Shown: positions 1 to 9,364, counted from the stretch's first letter. The stretch is DNA of 64,000 nt from Mangrovibacter plantisponsor (GCF_003182475.1 NZ_QGTS01000011.1:62001-126000), one strand, 5' to 3'. Numbers and translations are program-made. Notes: generated by a model not told the origin, from the sequence alone.

Positions 1-1905
1 GCACAGCAACGTGATGAACAGGCTTTACTGGCCGTTGAAATGAAACTGGTGCAGCAAGACCCGGCCAGCGCAAAAACACTGCTGGCAAGCATCAACCCGG
101 AAACGCTGACCCCGGCTCAGGCACAACGTTACTGGCAGGCGCAAATTGCGCTTAACCAGGGCACACCATCAATTGAGTTACTCCGGGCACTGGTCGCTCA
201 GGAACCCGGCCTGCAGGGTGCGGCAAAACAGCAAAATATTGATGCGACCTGGCAGGCGCTGTCTTCAATGACCCAGGACCAGGCCAATGCCCTGGTTATC
301 AATACCGGTGAGCAGACCTTACGCGGCTGGCTCGACTTGCAGCATACGTGGTTCGATAACCGTAATGATGCCACCATGCTACAGGCTGCAATCAAAGACT
401 GGCAGACACGTTACCCAGACAACCCGGCAGCAAAAATGCTACCAACCCAACTGGCAAATGTTCAGTCATTCCAGCCCACATCGGTTCAAAAAATTGCCCT
501 GCTGTTGCCATTGAGCGGCCAGGCGGCCATTTTTGGGCGTACGATTGAGCAAGGTTTCGAAGCTGCCAAAAATGCGGGTACCACACCCGTTACACAAATT
601 GCCCCGCAATCTGTGCCGGAGCCTGCCAGCAACACTGGGGCAGATAATGCTCAGGGCTCCCCGGCGACTGGCACTGGCACTGGCACTGGCACTGGCACTG
701 GCACTGGCACTGGCACTGGCACTGGCACAACAGAGAATAGCGCTAACGGGGATGTTGTCAGCCCGTCTGCTGCATCCGTTGATAACCTGACGGGTGAAAC
801 AGCCACTGCCGCACCATCCGGAGCCACAGCAACTGATGGCGTGGCAACACCAGACACCCCCGTTGCCGCCAGCACAACACCATCCGCTGATACCCAGGCC
901 ATCAACAGCACTGCGGCTAATCCATCGGCTGAATTAAAAGTGTATGACACCAGCACACAACCCATTGATCAGATTATGGCTCAGGTGCAAAAAGACGGTG
1001 CCAGCATCGTTATCGGTCCATTACTGAAAGAAAATGTTAAGGCAGCGGTAAAAAGTAATACAACCTTAAATATGCTGGCGCTTAACCAGCCGGAAGATGT
1101 GCAGAATCAGGCCAATGTGTGTTACTTCGCGCTGTCGCCAGAAAACGAAGCTGCAGATGCTGCGCGCCATATTTGGCAATCCGGGCAACGTAACCCGCTA
1201 GTACTGATTCCACGTAATAGTTTTGGCTCACGCATCAGTAAAGCTTTTGCTACCGCATGGCAAGAACTGGGTGGTGGTGTCGTACTGGAGCAGCAATTCG
1301 GTTCAGTCAATGAACTGAAGATGAGTATTAACCGCAATTCAGGTATTGCGCTGACTGGCCGCCCCGTTCAGGCGAGCCTGCCACAGCAACAGAGTGTCAC
1401 CATTGGTGGGTTAACCATTCCGGCTCCACCGTCAGATGCTGACATCACAGCCGGAACGTCGGGTAAAGTCGATGCGGTGTACATTGTGGCAACGCAACCC
1501 GAACTGGCTCTAATCAAGCCGATGATAACTATGCGCTCAGGCAGCCGTAGTGGCGGTGCAGTGCTGTACGCCAGTTCACGCAGTGCCCAGGGTGGTACTG
1601 GCCCAGACTTCCGTCTGGAAATGAACGGCCTGCAATTTAGTGACATTCCGATGCTGTCCGGTGGTAACAATACCCTGATGCAGCAGGCACTCGGCAGTGT
1701 GAATAATGATTACTCACTTGCCCGCCTTTACGCTATGGGTGTCGATGCATGGACGCTGGCCAGCCATTTCTCGCAGATTCGCCAGGTGCCTGGTTACCAG
1801 GTCATGGGAAATACCGGCGACCTGACTGCCAACAGTGACTGTGTTATCAAACGGAAATTGCCATGGCTTATGTACCAACAAGGAAACGTGGTTCCTGTCA
1901 ATTAA
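1..1905 (+). CDS. lpoA: LpoA, outer-membrane lipoprotein activator of PBP1A (5' end missing)
   Basis: The reading frame is open from base 1, so the lipoprotein signal and roughly the first hundred residues lie outside the window; 634 residues remain. In E. coli LpoA (YraM) reaches through the peptidoglycan to stimulate the bifunctional synthase PBP1A. The visible part holds the end of the TPR-like N-domain and the periplasmic-binding-protein-like C-domain, which begins near [19 protein letters not shown] low-complexity segment inside the C-domain contains ten tandem Thr-Gly pairs encoded by a 6-bp repeat at 667-726, absent from the E. coli protein as I recall it. The 3' end overlaps yraN by 43 bp, as expected for this locus. 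Family assignment is firm. Confidence 0.96.
   Translation, partial: AQQRDEQALLAVEMKLVQQDPASAKTLLASINPETLTPAQAQRYWQAQIALNQGTPSIELLRALVAQEPGLQGAAKQQNIDATWQALSSMTQDQANALVINTGEQTLRGWLDLQHTWFDNRNDATMLQAAIKDWQTRYPDNPAAKMLPTQLANVQSFQPTSVQKIALLLPLSGQAAIFGRTIEQGFEAAKNAGTTPVTQIAPQSVPEPASNTGADNAQGSPATGTGTGTGTGTGTGTGTGTGTTENSANGDVVSPSAASVDNLTGETATAAPSGATATDGVATPDTPVAASTTPSADTQAINSTAANPSAELKVYDTSTQPIDQIMAQVQKDGASIVIGPLLKENVKAAVKSNTTLNMLALNQPEDVQNQANVCYFALSPENEAADAARHIWQSGQRNPLVLIPRNSFGSRISKAFATAWQELGGGVVLEQQFGSVNELKMSINRNSGIALTGRPVQASLPQQQSVTIGGLTIPAPPSDADITAGTSGKVDAVYIVATQPELALIKPMITMRSGSRSGGAVLYASSRSAQGGTGPDFRLEMNGLQFSDIPMLSGGNNTLMQQALGSVNNDYSLARLYAMGVDAWTLASHFSQIRQVPGYQVMGNTGDLTANSDCVIKRKLPWLMYQQGNVVPVN
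667..726 (+). repeat. Ten tandem copies of the hexamer ACTGGC inside lpoA
   Basis: Ten exact copies of ACTGGC run without interruption and are read as (Thr-Gly)10. Because the unit is two codons, gain or loss of copies changes loop length but never the frame. The perfect identity of the units suggests recent expansion by replication slippage. It sits in the low-complexity loop of the LpoA C-domain. Confidence 0.97.
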
Positions 1906-2264
1906 GCGCCACTCAACAAACAGGCGCGCTCTGGGAACAGAGGGCGCGCCGTTGGCTGGAGCAACAAGGGTTACATTTTATTGCAGCCAATGTGCGTTTT
2001 GGCAGAGGTGAGATAGACCTTATTATGAAACAGGGCGGGTGCCTGGTTTTTATTGAAGTGCGTTATCGCCAGTCAGCACTATATGGTGGTGCGCAAGCCA
2101 GTATCACTCGCCAAAAAAGGCGTAAACTGTTACAAACTGCCAACTTATGGCTGGCGCAACAAAACCAGAGTTTTGATACTGTGGATTGCCGTTTTGATGT
2201 GTTAGCCTTCACGAATGACCGGGCGGAATGGATACCAAATGCATTCTCCGCCTGCGACAATTAA
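1863..2264 (+). CDS. yraN: YraN, UPF0102 family nuclease-like protein
   Basis: This 133-residue protein belongs to the UPF0102/YraN family, whose fold resembles Holliday-junction resolvase and restriction-endonuclease-like domains. The characteristic acidic cluster is present: GEIDLIM near residues 49-55 and FIEVRYR near 62-68, followed by the basic VTR-like stretch. The biochemical role is not established. The gene starts within the 3' end of lpoA in another frame and ends 22 bp before diaA, suggesting translational coupling in a lpoA-yraN-diaA-dolP transcript. The start at 1863 gives a length close to the 131-residue E. coli protein. Confidence 0.93.
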   Translation: MAYVPTRKRGSCQLSATQQTGALWEQRARRWLEQQGLHFIAANVRFGRGEIDLIMKQGGCLVFIEVRYRQSALYGGAQASITRQKRRKLLQTANLWLAQQNQSFDTVDCRFDVLAFTNDRAEWIPNAFSACDN

Positions 2265-2286
2265 AGCCATTGCATCAGGATCTATT

Positions 2287-2877
2287 GTGCTGGACAGAAT
2301 TAAAGCCTGTTTTACCGAAAGTATTCAAACACAGATTGCGGCCGCAGAAGCGCTGCCAGATGCAATTTCACGTGCCGCACTCACCATTGTGCAGTGTTTA
2401 CTGAACGGCAATAAAGTGCTGTGCTGCGGCAATGGCACATCTGCGGCGAATGCGCAGCATTTTGCCGCCAGTATGATAAACCGCTTTGAAACGGAGCGCC
2501 CCAGTTTACCTGCTATTGCACTAAATGCTGATAATGTGGTCTTAACCGCCATAGGCAATGATCGTTCGCATGATGAGATTTATGCCAAGCAGGTGCGCGC
2601 TTTAGGCCATCATGGCGATGTTTTATTGGCGATTTCGACTCGTGGCAACAGCAGAGACATCGTTAAAGCAGTGGAAGCGGCTGTCACCCGTGATATGTCA
2701 ATTGTGGCATTGACCGGTTATGACGGTGGCGAACTTGCTGGTCTGTTGGGCCCGCAAGATGTCGAAATTCGTATACCTTCTCATCGCAGTGCACGTATTC
2801 AGGAAATGCATATGCTGACGGTGAATTGCTTATGTGATCTGATCGATAACACATTATTTCCTCACCAGGACGACTAA
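2287..2877 (+). CDS. diaA: DiaA, DnaA initiator-associating protein
   Basis: DiaA is a tetrameric SIS-domain protein that binds DnaA and promotes its ordered assembly at oriC, helping to time replication initiation. I chose the GTG at 2287 because it gives exactly 196 residues, aligns with the E. coli N-terminus ([14 protein letters not shown]) and has AGGA about six bases upstream; the open frame extends further upstream but without family similarity. The SIS signature [18 protein letters not shown] lies near residues 51-68. The gene is 9 bp upstream of dolP. The sequence is nearly identical to E. coli, so the call is firm. Confidence 0.96.
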   Translation: MLDRIKACFTESIQTQIAAAEALPDAISRAALTIVQCLLNGNKVLCCGNGTSAANAQHFAASMINRFETERPSLPAIALNADNVVLTAIGNDRSHDEIYAKQVRALGHHGDVLLAISTRGNSRDIVKAVEAAVTRDMSIVALTGYDGGELAGLLGPQDVEIRIPSHRSARIQEMHMLTVNCLCDLIDNTLFPHQDD

Positions 2878-2886
2878 GGAGTACTC

Positions 2887-3462
2887 ATGAAGGCATTAAC
2901 GCCGCTGGCAGTCCTTATTTCCGCACTACTGTTACAAGGCTGTGTTGGCGCCGTAGTCGTGGGAAGTGCAGCCGTCGCAACAAAAACCGCTACCGATCCA
3001 CGAACTGTAGGCACACAAGTGGATGATGGCACACTGGAATTACGTGCCAGTAATGCCCTGAGCAAAGATGAACAGCTGAAAAAAGAAGCCCGGGTCAATG
3101 TTATGGCATATCAGGGAAAATTGCTGCTGACAGGCCAGGCTCCGACACAAGCGCTGTCTGAAGAAGCGAAGAAAATTGCTATGGGCGTGGATGGCGTAAC
3201 GGAAGTCTATAATGAAATCCGGATTATGCAGCCAATCAGCCTGGGTACCGTTTCCATGGACACGTGGATAACCACCAAAGTTCGCTCTCAGTTGCTGGCA
3301 AGCGATACAGTGAAATCGTCTAATGTGAAAGTTACTACTGAAAATGGTGAAGTTTTCCTGATGGGCCTGGTAACAGATGCTGAAGCGAAAGCGGCTGCAG
3401 ATATCGCCAGCCGGGTCAGTGGTGTTAAACATGTCACCACTGCGTTTACCCCCCTGAAATAA
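2887..3462 (+). CDS. dolP: DolP (YraP), dual-BON-domain outer-membrane lipoprotein
   Basis: This 191-residue lipoprotein has the lipobox LLQGC with the acylated Cys at residue 19, then two BON domains (about 45-115 and 120-190). In E. coli DolP binds anionic phospholipid in the inner leaflet of the outer membrane, localises to division sites, supports BAM activity and membrane integrity, and is in the sigma-E regulon. The length is identical to E. coli. The gene is last in the lpoA-yraN-diaA-dolP cluster and is followed by a strong terminator. Regulation by sigma-E is family knowledge; I did not identify the promoter. Confidence 0.95.
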   Translation: MKALTPLAVLISALLLQGCVGAVVVGSAAVATKTATDPRTVGTQVDDGTLELRASNALSKDEQLKKEARVNVMAYQGKLLLTGQAPTQALSEEAKKIAMGVDGVTEVYNEIRIMQPISLGTVSMDTWITTKVRSQLLASDTVKSSNVKVTTENGEVFLMGLVTDAEAKAAADIASRVSGVKHVTTAFTPLK

Positions 3463-3512
3463 TAAGCACCACCACATTCTGGTATTTTGTACGCCTGGCT
3501 ACAGTCAGACAA

Positions 3513-3547
3513 CAAAGCCCTGCACATACGCAGGGCTTTGTTATTTT
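3513..3547 (+). terminator. Rho-independent terminator after dolP
   Basis: An 11-bp perfect stem CAAAGCCCTGC/GCAGGGCTTTG with a 6-base loop is followed by TTATTTT. It ends the rightward lpoA-dolP transcript and separates it from leftward yraQ. Confidence 0.9.
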
Positions 3548-3575
3548 GAAAGTACCGGTTACTGGCCAGAACAAC

Positions 3576-4637
3576 TCAGAACATCAGCGCCAGCGCCCCC
3601 AGAACACTCCCGCAAACAATAACCATCAACCCCGTGAGCCAGAGTGCTTTTGCCGGGAATGTTTTATGCAGCATAACCAGTGATGGCAGGCTGACTGCAG
3701 GTAGCGTTATCAACAACGCCATGGCAGGGCCTGTTCCCATCCCTGCGGCCATCAGCGTTTGAATAACAGGAATTTCAGCCGCAGTAGGAATCACAAACAG
3801 GCACCCGGCAATTGCCATTGCCACAACCCAGAACAGGTTGTTTTCAATAATGCCGTCTGCATGAGGGAACAGCCAGACACGAGCGGCTCCCAGAACGAAT
3901 ACCGCCAGGATATACACCGGAATGGTGCTCCAGAACAGCCACCATAACGCAGATGCCCACCGGCGTAAGAAACCACCAGTTTGCTGGCTGGGTAAGTTAC
4001 CCAGCAACGCATTTGATTTAGCACGGGCACTAAGCAGTTCAGGCTCTTTCACCCAGCGCTGTACCAGCCACGCCACACCCAGCACGGTAACCAACCCGGC
4101 AACAACACGTATTAACGCGAATTGCCAGCCCAGCACAAATCCCATGAAGACCAGCGTAGCCGGGTTGAGCAGTGGGTTGCCCATCCAGAATGCCAGTGCG
4201 CCTCCCATAGAGACTGACTGACGGCGCATGCCGGCAGCTACAGGTGCCGCACAACAGGTACACATCATGCCGGGTAATGCAAATAATGCCCCAAACAGAG
4301 TACCGCCAAAACGAGTTTGACCCAGTGTTTTCAGTAACCAGTTACGGGGAAGCAAAACCTGAATCAATGAACCCAGCAATACACCAAGTACAGCCGCTTT
4401 CCAGACAGCCAGAAAATACACTACCGAATAATCAATAGCAGACTGGAAGGGATGTGTTTCGGCCTGAGCAATAATGGAATGCCCAATACTGTGGGTTTCA
4501 GCCGCAGTAAATGCTTTAAAATAATAAGGTTGCCATTTTACGTACCAAAGACCTACAGCCATTACCAGGAAAAATAAGACGGGTTTCCACCATGCAAATG
4601 CAGACACCCGTTCAGCAGGCGCGGATTGCGTTGCCAT
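3576..4637 (-). CDS. yraQ: YraQ, UPF0718/DUF318 family membrane permease
   Basis: This 353-residue polytopic membrane protein belongs to the DUF318 permease family that also includes the organoarsenical permease ArsP. About eight hydrophobic segments are visible, beginning at residues 18-33. The family's cysteine motif is present in a loop near residues 123-137 (LPGMMCTCCAAP, Cys126, 128 and 129). The substrate of YraQ is unknown; I do not assign arsenic transport. It is transcribed leftward, convergent with dolP, with yraR, yhbP upstream on the same strand. Similar in length to E. coli YraQ (346 residues). Confidence 0.88.
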   Translation of the reverse strand: MATQSAPAERVSAFAWWKPVLFFLVMAVGLWYVKWQPYYFKAFTAAETHSIGHSIIAQAETHPFQSAIDYSVVYFLAVWKAAVLGVLLGSLIQVLLPRNWLLKTLGQTRFGGTLFGALFALPGMMCTCCAAPVAAGMRRQSVSMGGALAFWMGNPLLNPATLVFMGFVLGWQFALIRVVAGLVTVLGVAWLVQRWVKEPELLSARAKSNALLGNLPSQQTGGFLRRWASALWWLFWSTIPVYILAVFVLGAARVWLFPHADGIIENNLFWVVAMAIAGCLFVIPTAAEIPVIQTLMAAGMGTGPAMALLITLPAVSLPSLVMLHKTFPAKALWLTGLMVIVCGSVLGALALMF

Positions 4638-4714
4638 AAGAACCTCAAAAAATATGTAGTGATTAAAAAGTCCCGCGGCCTGCTATGCCAGGATACCAGG
4701 CTGGAACAATCTGT

Positions 4715-5359
4715 TTAAACTATGTAACGCTGTGCGTCCTGGCTGAGTTGAGCGGAGTCCCTGACAACAACGGCTGATTTATTAGCGGATAATGCATTAA
4801 ACATCAGAGCCCGAGCGACATCTGCTGCTTTGATAGCCCGCAAAGAGCCTGGCAGGCATTTAAAAAACGGCGCGCTCAGCGTTTCTGTCCAACGTTTTTT
4901 GGGCCGGTCACCAAGCAACATTGATGGACGGGCTATGACCAGTTCAGGCCAGGCCTGCTCAATCAAAGCATGCTCTGCAAGACCTTTTGTTCGATTATAG
5001 AAGATACGTGAGCGAGGGTTGGCTCCCATAGCGCTGACCACCAACATTTTTTCAGCGCCAAGACGTAGCCCGGTTTTCCCGGTCAGTACGACCAAATCAT
5101 GATCCACTGCGTAAAAAGCCTGAGTGCCGCCCGCATCATGGCGAGTTGTGCCAAGGCAACAGAAAACCAGGTCGACCGGTGTTGCGACCTGATTCAGGGC
5201 GTCTGCTAATTCAGGGGCAGCAATACAGGTCACTTTCGGGTGGGAGGGCAGTGAACGGCGCGCGGCAATAACGATATGAGAAACTTGCGGGCTGGCAACC
5301 AGCAGTTCAAGCAAATGGCTGCCAACTAAACCACTGGCTCCGGTAAGTAATACATTCAC
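4715..5359 (-). CDS. yraR: YraR, NAD(P)-binding Rossmann-fold protein
   Basis: This 214-residue protein resembles atypical short-chain dehydrogenase/NmrA-like proteins. The N-terminal dinucleotide-binding motif GASGLVG is at residues 7-13, followed by FCCLGTTR and the YNRTKG segment with the Tyr-xxx-Lys arrangement of the superfamily. The physiological substrate is unknown. It overlaps the end of yhbP by 4 bp (start and stop share ATGA), so the two are translationally coupled. In E. coli yhbO lies between yraR and yhbP; it is absent here. Confidence 0.88.
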   Translation of the reverse strand: MNVLLTGASGLVGSHLLELLVASPQVSHIVIAARRSLPSHPKVTCIAAPELADALNQVATPVDLVFCCLGTTRHDAGGTQAFYAVDHDLVVLTGKTGLRLGAEKMLVVSAMGANPRSRIFYNRTKGLAEHALIEQAWPELVIARPSMLLGDRPKKRWTETLSAPFFKCLPGSLRAIKAADVARALMFNALSANKSAVVVRDSAQLSQDAQRYIV

Positions 5360-5814
5360 TGGTCAAGACCTGCCTGCCGTGCAGCCTCAGGGTAACGGAA
5401 CCAGAATAATTTCTTACCAAACCCCAGGGTGTTATCGGTGAATTTGAGTTCATCGACCAGAATTTCCCAAATCGGAGCCTTATGGACTCTGGCGATTGGG
5501 AAACGCCGGTAATAAGGCTCGCGAAATGGGCCTGAATCAGCTTCATCAACCAGGCGAATAGTTCCGCTATACTGCAAGCCACGAATCAGTGCGACTGTTT
5601 TGGTCTGGCCATTCACAGTACCTGCCACCGGGCTGCTTTGGCCGATAATCTTGCCATGCCGGGAGGCAGGGTCACTCAACAGATAAAACGCAACACGCTG
5701 TTCATCAAAATAAAAAAAAGCATTAGCGCACCAGATACTGCTGTCATTTGAGACACAAAAGGTGACGACATGTTGCTTCTTCAGCCACCGGCTGATAACA
5801 CTCAGAGATTCCAT
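5356..5814 (-). CDS. yhbP: YhbP, UPF0306 FMN-binding split-barrel-like protein
   Basis: This 152-residue protein belongs to the UPF0306 family, a subgroup of the pyridoxamine 5'-phosphate oxidase-like split-barrel fold. Conserved segments include the N-terminal KKQHVVTFCV, VAGTVNGQTKTVALIRG in the middle, and the C-terminal FTDNTLGFGKK. Its function is unknown. The first codon lies about 100 bp from the divergently transcribed yhbQ, so the intergenic region 5815-5918 should hold both promoters. Length is similar to E. coli YhbP (147). Confidence 0.9.
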   Translation of the reverse strand: MESLSVISRWLKKQHVVTFCVSNDSSIWCANAFFYFDEQRVAFYLLSDPASRHGKIIGQSSPVAGTVNGQTKTVALIRGLQYSGTIRLVDEADSGPFREPYYRRFPIARVHKAPIWEILVDELKFTDNTLGFGKKLFWFRYPEAARQAGLDQ

Positions 5815-5918
5815 CGCGACTCCTGTTTGTTTAAACCTGCGACGTGATTCTGGCGGCCACTCACCGGTCGCCCAAATTCGTGGTAAGGTAGCCCGAAACT
5901 CCCTTACAACTTGTTATT

Positions 5919-6212
5919 ATGTCTGTCTGGTTCCTGTACCTTATTCACACGCAAAATAACCGCCTCTACACGGGCATTACCACGGATGTAGAACGCCGTT
6001 TTAGCCAGCACCAGCGTGGCAAAGGCGCAAAAGCGTTGCGTGGCGCGGGCGAGTTAACCCTGGTATTCAGTTACCCAGTAGGCGATAAGTCACTGGCACT
6101 GCGAGCAGAATACCGGGTAAAACAATTTACCCGGGCCGAAAAAGAGCACCTGCTTACCGACAATACAAAACTGGTTAATCTTCTGGCGAGCCTGCACACA
6201 TCAGCGGATTAA
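5919..6212 (+). CDS. yhbQ: YhbQ, GIY-YIG domain protein
   Basis: This 97-residue single-domain member of the GIY-YIG nuclease superfamily (UPF0213) has the first motif as WFLYLI...LYTGIT (residues 4-21) followed by the conserved Arg in DVERRF. E. coli YhbQ has been reported to act on DNA, but a defined cellular role is lacking. It is convergent with yhbS, the two stop codons overlapping by 4 bp (6209-6212). Length is close to E. coli (100). Confidence 0.92.
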   Translation: MSVWFLYLIHTQNNRLYTGITTDVERRFSQHQRGKGAKALRGAGELTLVFSYPVGDKSLALRAEYRVKQFTRAEKEHLLTDNTKLVNLLASLHTSAD

Positions 6213-6712
6213 AAGCGATTAAAATGTTCGTGATAATCGACCCGGCCAGAAATGCCCACCAGAGCCTCTTCTGCCAGAGGGTAAATCAAGAAAGCATTTT
6301 CTGTTCCAGGCCAACGGCAATACAAGTCGAACTGTGCGGCTTTTTTAAAGCCCAGATGTGAGTAAAAATCTGGTTCGCCAAGCACAACAACAGCGGCATA
6401 ACCAAATTCATTTAACGAATCCAGCCCTTCATAGACCAGTTGCTTACCCAGCCCCTGCCCACGAAATTGCGCATCGACTGCCAGCGGAGCCAGCCCGACC
6501 CATTGCCGGTCTTCCCCTGCGATATCCACCGGGCTGAACGCAATATAGCCAACCACCTGGCCTTCGTCATCGGTTGCGACGAGGCCTAATGTCAGCAATC
6601 CGTCTTCACGCAGGGAGTGAACCAGTTGCGCTTCTGCATCGCCGTCAAATGCCCGGCGAAGCAGTGCATCAATGCCCGGGGCATCAATGGGGATTTCCAC
6701 ACGAATTAGCAT
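6209..6712 (-). CDS. yhbS: YhbS, GNAT-family N-acetyltransferase
   Basis: This 167-residue protein has the GNAT fold, with the acetyl-CoA pyrophosphate-binding motif visible as [12 protein letters not shown] near residues 82-93 and the preceding core [10 protein letters not shown]. The acceptor is not known with certainty. The start overlaps the last codons of ubiT by 7 bp, so yhbS is in one leftward transcript with ubiT. Length equals E. coli YhbS (167). Confidence 0.92.
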   Translation of the reverse strand: MLIRVEIPIDAPGIDALLRRAFDGDAEAQLVHSLREDGLLTLGLVATDDEGQVVGYIAFSPVDIAGEDRQWVGLAPLAVDAQFRGQGLGKQLVYEGLDSLNEFGYAAVVVLGEPDFYSHLGFKKAAQFDLYCRWPGTENAFLIYPLAEEALVGISGRVDYHEHFNRF

Positions 6713-7230
6713 GTCTCACCTACTGAGGTCTGTTTGATTGCTGGCGCATTTTCAAGGCCAGCTTCGACAAAGCCTGCGAGCTGAAGGAGCAGAACCCGCA
6801 ACGGCTTAGGCATTGCGTCCAGCTCTATTGCATCCATCAAATTTTTAACATACAAGCCAAGTTCGGTATCGCCTTCAATCACCAGACGGCGCTGGAAAAA
6901 GAGTGTATCAGGATCCTGCTTGCGTGCTGCAACCATTAACAGATCGTTGGCATCGGCAATAAAACTCACATCAGCATTTGCCTGCTCACGCACCACCAGT
7001 TGGTTATCCTGCAACGAAGTAAACCACTGCAGCCCGATATCACGCACTTCGATACTCAGCCAGCGGCCTTCCAGAAAGTCCAGTTCGCCTTCTTCCAGCG
7101 CCTGACGAAACTGCCAGCCAAGAACTTGTTCCAGAACTTTACGTTTCAACGCAAATGGCGTCAGTTTTACCGGCTGGCGCAACAACGCAGGGCCAAGACG
7201 CACCAGATTTGTACGCAATTTTTCCAACAC
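6706..7230 (-). CDS. ubiT: UbiT (YhbT), SCP2-domain accessory factor for ubiquinone biosynthesis
   Basis: This 174-residue protein has an SCP2 sterol-carrier-like lipid-binding domain (about residues 35-140). In E. coli UbiT, together with UbiU and UbiV, allows oxygen-independent ubiquinone synthesis, and is thought to hold the hydrophobic quinone intermediates as UbiJ does in aerobic cells. It is divergent from ubiUV across a 248-bp intergenic region, an arrangement conserved with E. coli. yhbS follows with a 7-bp overlap. Confidence 0.93.
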   Translation of the reverse strand: MLEKLRTNLVRLGPALLRQPVKLTPFALKRKVLEQVLGWQFRQALEEGELDFLEGRWLSIEVRDIGLQWFTSLQDNQLVVREQANADVSFIADANDLLMVAARKQDPDTLFFQRRLVIEGDTELGLYVKNLMDAIELDAMPKPLRVLLLQLAGFVEAGLENAPAIKQTSVGETC

Positions 7231-7440
7231 GGGCTTTCACTCCTTAACACAATATTACCGCCTATTCTGCCACATCAGGCTGGCGATATAGCGGCTCAAA
7301 TCAACTATTACACAGGTTTCATTACCAGTGTCTGGAGCTATGAATACGACTTTAGCTGCCTTAAATCAAAATGTATCGTGTAAAGGTTAACTAGAATCGC
7401 ACTTCATTAACAATTCTTGCTGTCCGGTCACGGTCAGCCC

Positions 7441-7459
7441 GGTAACGTTGATGGTTACC
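7441..7459 (+). other. Inverted repeat just upstream of ubiU
   Basis: GGTAAC and GTTACC are perfectly complementary around a 7-base loop, 20 bp before the ubiU start codon, so the element is probably in the 5' untranslated region. It could be a weak RNA hairpin or a protein-binding site. No function is known to me. Confidence 0.5.
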
Positions 7460-7478
7460 AGACAATCCAGGAAACGCT

Positions 7479-8474
7479 ATGGAGTTGCTTTGTCCGGCCG
7501 GGAATTTACCGGCTCTGAAGGCGGCCATCGAAAATGGTGCCGACGCGGTCTATATTGGCCTGAAAGATGATACCAACGCCCGCCATTTTGCCGGGTTAAA
7601 CTTTACCGAAAAACGGTTACAAGAAGCAGTAGACTTTGTGCATCGCCATAAACGTAAACTGCATATCGCTATCAATACTTTTGCCCATCCTGATGGTTAT
7701 GCCCGCTGGGAAAAAGCGATAGATATGGCAGCACAACTGGGTGCAGACGCCCTAATTCTGGCTGACCTGGCAATGCTGGATTACGCTGCCCGCCGCTATC
7801 CAGGTGTTGAGCGCCATGTTTCGGTTCAGGCATCCGCCACCAATGAAGCCGCTATTCGCTTTTATCACAATAACTTCGCCGTCAGCCGTGTTGTTCTGCC
7901 CCGGGTGTTGTCTATTCACCAGGTAAAACAACTCGCCCGCGTTACCCCGGTTCCACTGGAGGTATTCGCATTTGGCAGCCTGTGTATTATGGCTGAAGGG
8001 CGTTGCTATCTCTCTTCCTACCTGACGGGTGAATCACCGAATACTGTTGGTGCCTGCTCACCAGCTCGTTTTGTGCGCTGGCAACAAACACCGCAAGGGC
8101 TGGAATCCCGGTTGAACGACGTACTGATAGACCGCTACCAGGAAAACGAAAATGCTGGCTACCCAACCCTGTGCAAAGGCCGCTACCGGGTCGATGGCGA
8201 TTTGTATCACGCACTGGAAGAACCCACCAGCCTGAACACTTTGTCGCTCCTGCCTGAATTGATGTCTATGGGTATAGCTTCCGTCAAAATCGAAGGCCGC
8301 CAGCGCAGCCCGGCTTATGTTACTCAGGTTGCCAAAGTATGGCGCCAGGCGATTGACCGCTGTAGTGCAGACCCAGAAAGCTTTGTGCCACAAGATGCAT
8401 GGATGCAGGCGCTGGGCGCAATGGCCGAAGGTACCCAGACAACCCTGGGCGCCTATCACCGGAAATGGCAGTAA
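7479..8474 (+). CDS. ubiU: UbiU (YhbU), iron-sulfur U32 protein for O2-independent ubiquinone hydroxylation
   Basis: This 331-residue protein is a member of peptidase family U32. UbiU forms a heterodimer with UbiV that hydroxylates the quinone ring without oxygen, using prephenate as oxygen donor in E. coli. The four cluster-ligating cysteines are all present at the E. coli positions: Cys169, Cys176, Cys193 and Cys232. The start ATG at 7479 is preceded by CAGGAA. ubiV begins 11 bp after the stop. In E. coli expression is induced anaerobically through FNR; I see only FNR half-sites here. Confidence 0.96.
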   Translation: MELLCPAGNLPALKAAIENGADAVYIGLKDDTNARHFAGLNFTEKRLQEAVDFVHRHKRKLHIAINTFAHPDGYARWEKAIDMAAQLGADALILADLAMLDYAARRYPGVERHVSVQASATNEAAIRFYHNNFAVSRVVLPRVLSIHQVKQLARVTPVPLEVFAFGSLCIMAEGRCYLSSYLTGESPNTVGACSPARFVRWQQTPQGLESRLNDVLIDRYQENENAGYPTLCKGRYRVDGDLYHALEEPTSLNTLSLLPELMSMGIASVKIEGRQRSPAYVTQVAKVWRQAIDRCSADPESFVPQDAWMQALGAMAEGTQTTLGAYHRKWQ

Positions 8475-8485
8475 CAGGAGCAAAG

Positions 8486-9364
8486 ATGAAATATTCATTA
8501 GGGCCTGTGCTGTATTACTGGCCGAAAGAAATACTGGAAACGTTTTATACTGCCGCACAGAAAAGTGAAGCAGATATTATTTACCTGGGCGAAGCCGTTT
8601 GCAGTAAGCGCCGGGCAACAAAGCAAGGTGACTGGATGGCGCTGGCAAAAATGCTTGCTGGTAGCGGGAAGCAAGTGGTTTTATCCACACTCGCTCTCGT
8701 CCAGGCGCCTTCAGAGCTGGGCGAATTGAAGCGCTATGTCGATAACGGTGAGTTTCTGATTGAGGCCAATGACTTCGGTACAGTCAGCCTTGCAGCGGAA
8801 CACAAACTACCTTTTGTCGCCGGGCATGCGCTCAACTGCTATAACGCCGTAACTCTGCGTATTTTACTCAATCAGGGGATGGTACGTTGGTGTATGCCAG
8901 TCGAACTTTCCCGTGACTGGCTGATTAAATTACTTGAGCAGTGCGATACGCTGGGTATTCGTAATCAGTTCGAAGTGGAAGTGCTCAGTTATGGCCACCT
9001 GCCGCTGGCATATTCTGCACGTTGTTTTACTGCGCGTTCAGAAAACCGGGCAAAGGATGAGTGCGAGACCTGCTGTATCAAATACCCGGTTGGCCGCAAT
9101 ATGCGCTCACAGGAAGACCAGCAAGTTTTCGTGCTCAATGGTATTCAGACCATGAGTGGTTATGTGTACAACCTTGGTAATGAATTAGCCGGTATGCAAG
9201 GTCTGGTGGATATTGTCCGGTTGTCGCCAATGGGGCTGGGAACGCTGGATGTGCTCAAACACTTCCGCGCCAATGAGCTGGGTGAAAAACCCCTGGCACT
9301 GGAGAACCACCACGATTGTAACGGTTACTGGAAACGCCTCGCAGGCCTTAACCTCGAAGTCTGA
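8486..9364 (+). CDS. ubiV: UbiV (YhbV), iron-sulfur partner of UbiU
   Basis: I place the start at the ATG at 8486 (preceded by CAGGAGCAAAG), giving 292 residues exactly as in E. coli; the frame runs open further upstream inside ubiU but without homology. UbiV is the second U32 subunit of the anaerobic ubiquinone hydroxylase. The [4Fe-4S] ligands Cys39, Cys180, Cys193 and Cys197 are present, within AVCSKRR, YSARCF and DECETCCIKYP. The 11-bp spacing from ubiU indicates a bicistronic operon. Confidence 0.96.
   Translation: MKYSLGPVLYYWPKEILETFYTAAQKSEADIIYLGEAVCSKRRATKQGDWMALAKMLAGSGKQVVLSTLALVQAPSELGELKRYVDNGEFLIEANDFGTVSLAAEHKLPFVAGHALNCYNAVTLRILLNQGMVRWCMPVELSRDWLIKLLEQCDTLGIRNQFEVEVLSYGHLPLAYSARCFTARSENRAKDECETCCIKYPVGRNMRSQEDQQVFVLNGIQTMSGYVYNLGNELAGMQGLVDIVRLSPMGLGTLDVLKHFRANELGEKPLALENHHDCNGYWKRLAGLNLEV

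Noticed and set aside
533-965. Two overlapping frames across the lpoA hexamer repeat, one encoding alternating Leu-Ala and the other Val-Pro runs
   Set aside because: They are the shifted and opposite-strand readings of the ACTGGC repeat. No homology, no ribosome site, and lpoA is a firm gene in this stretch.
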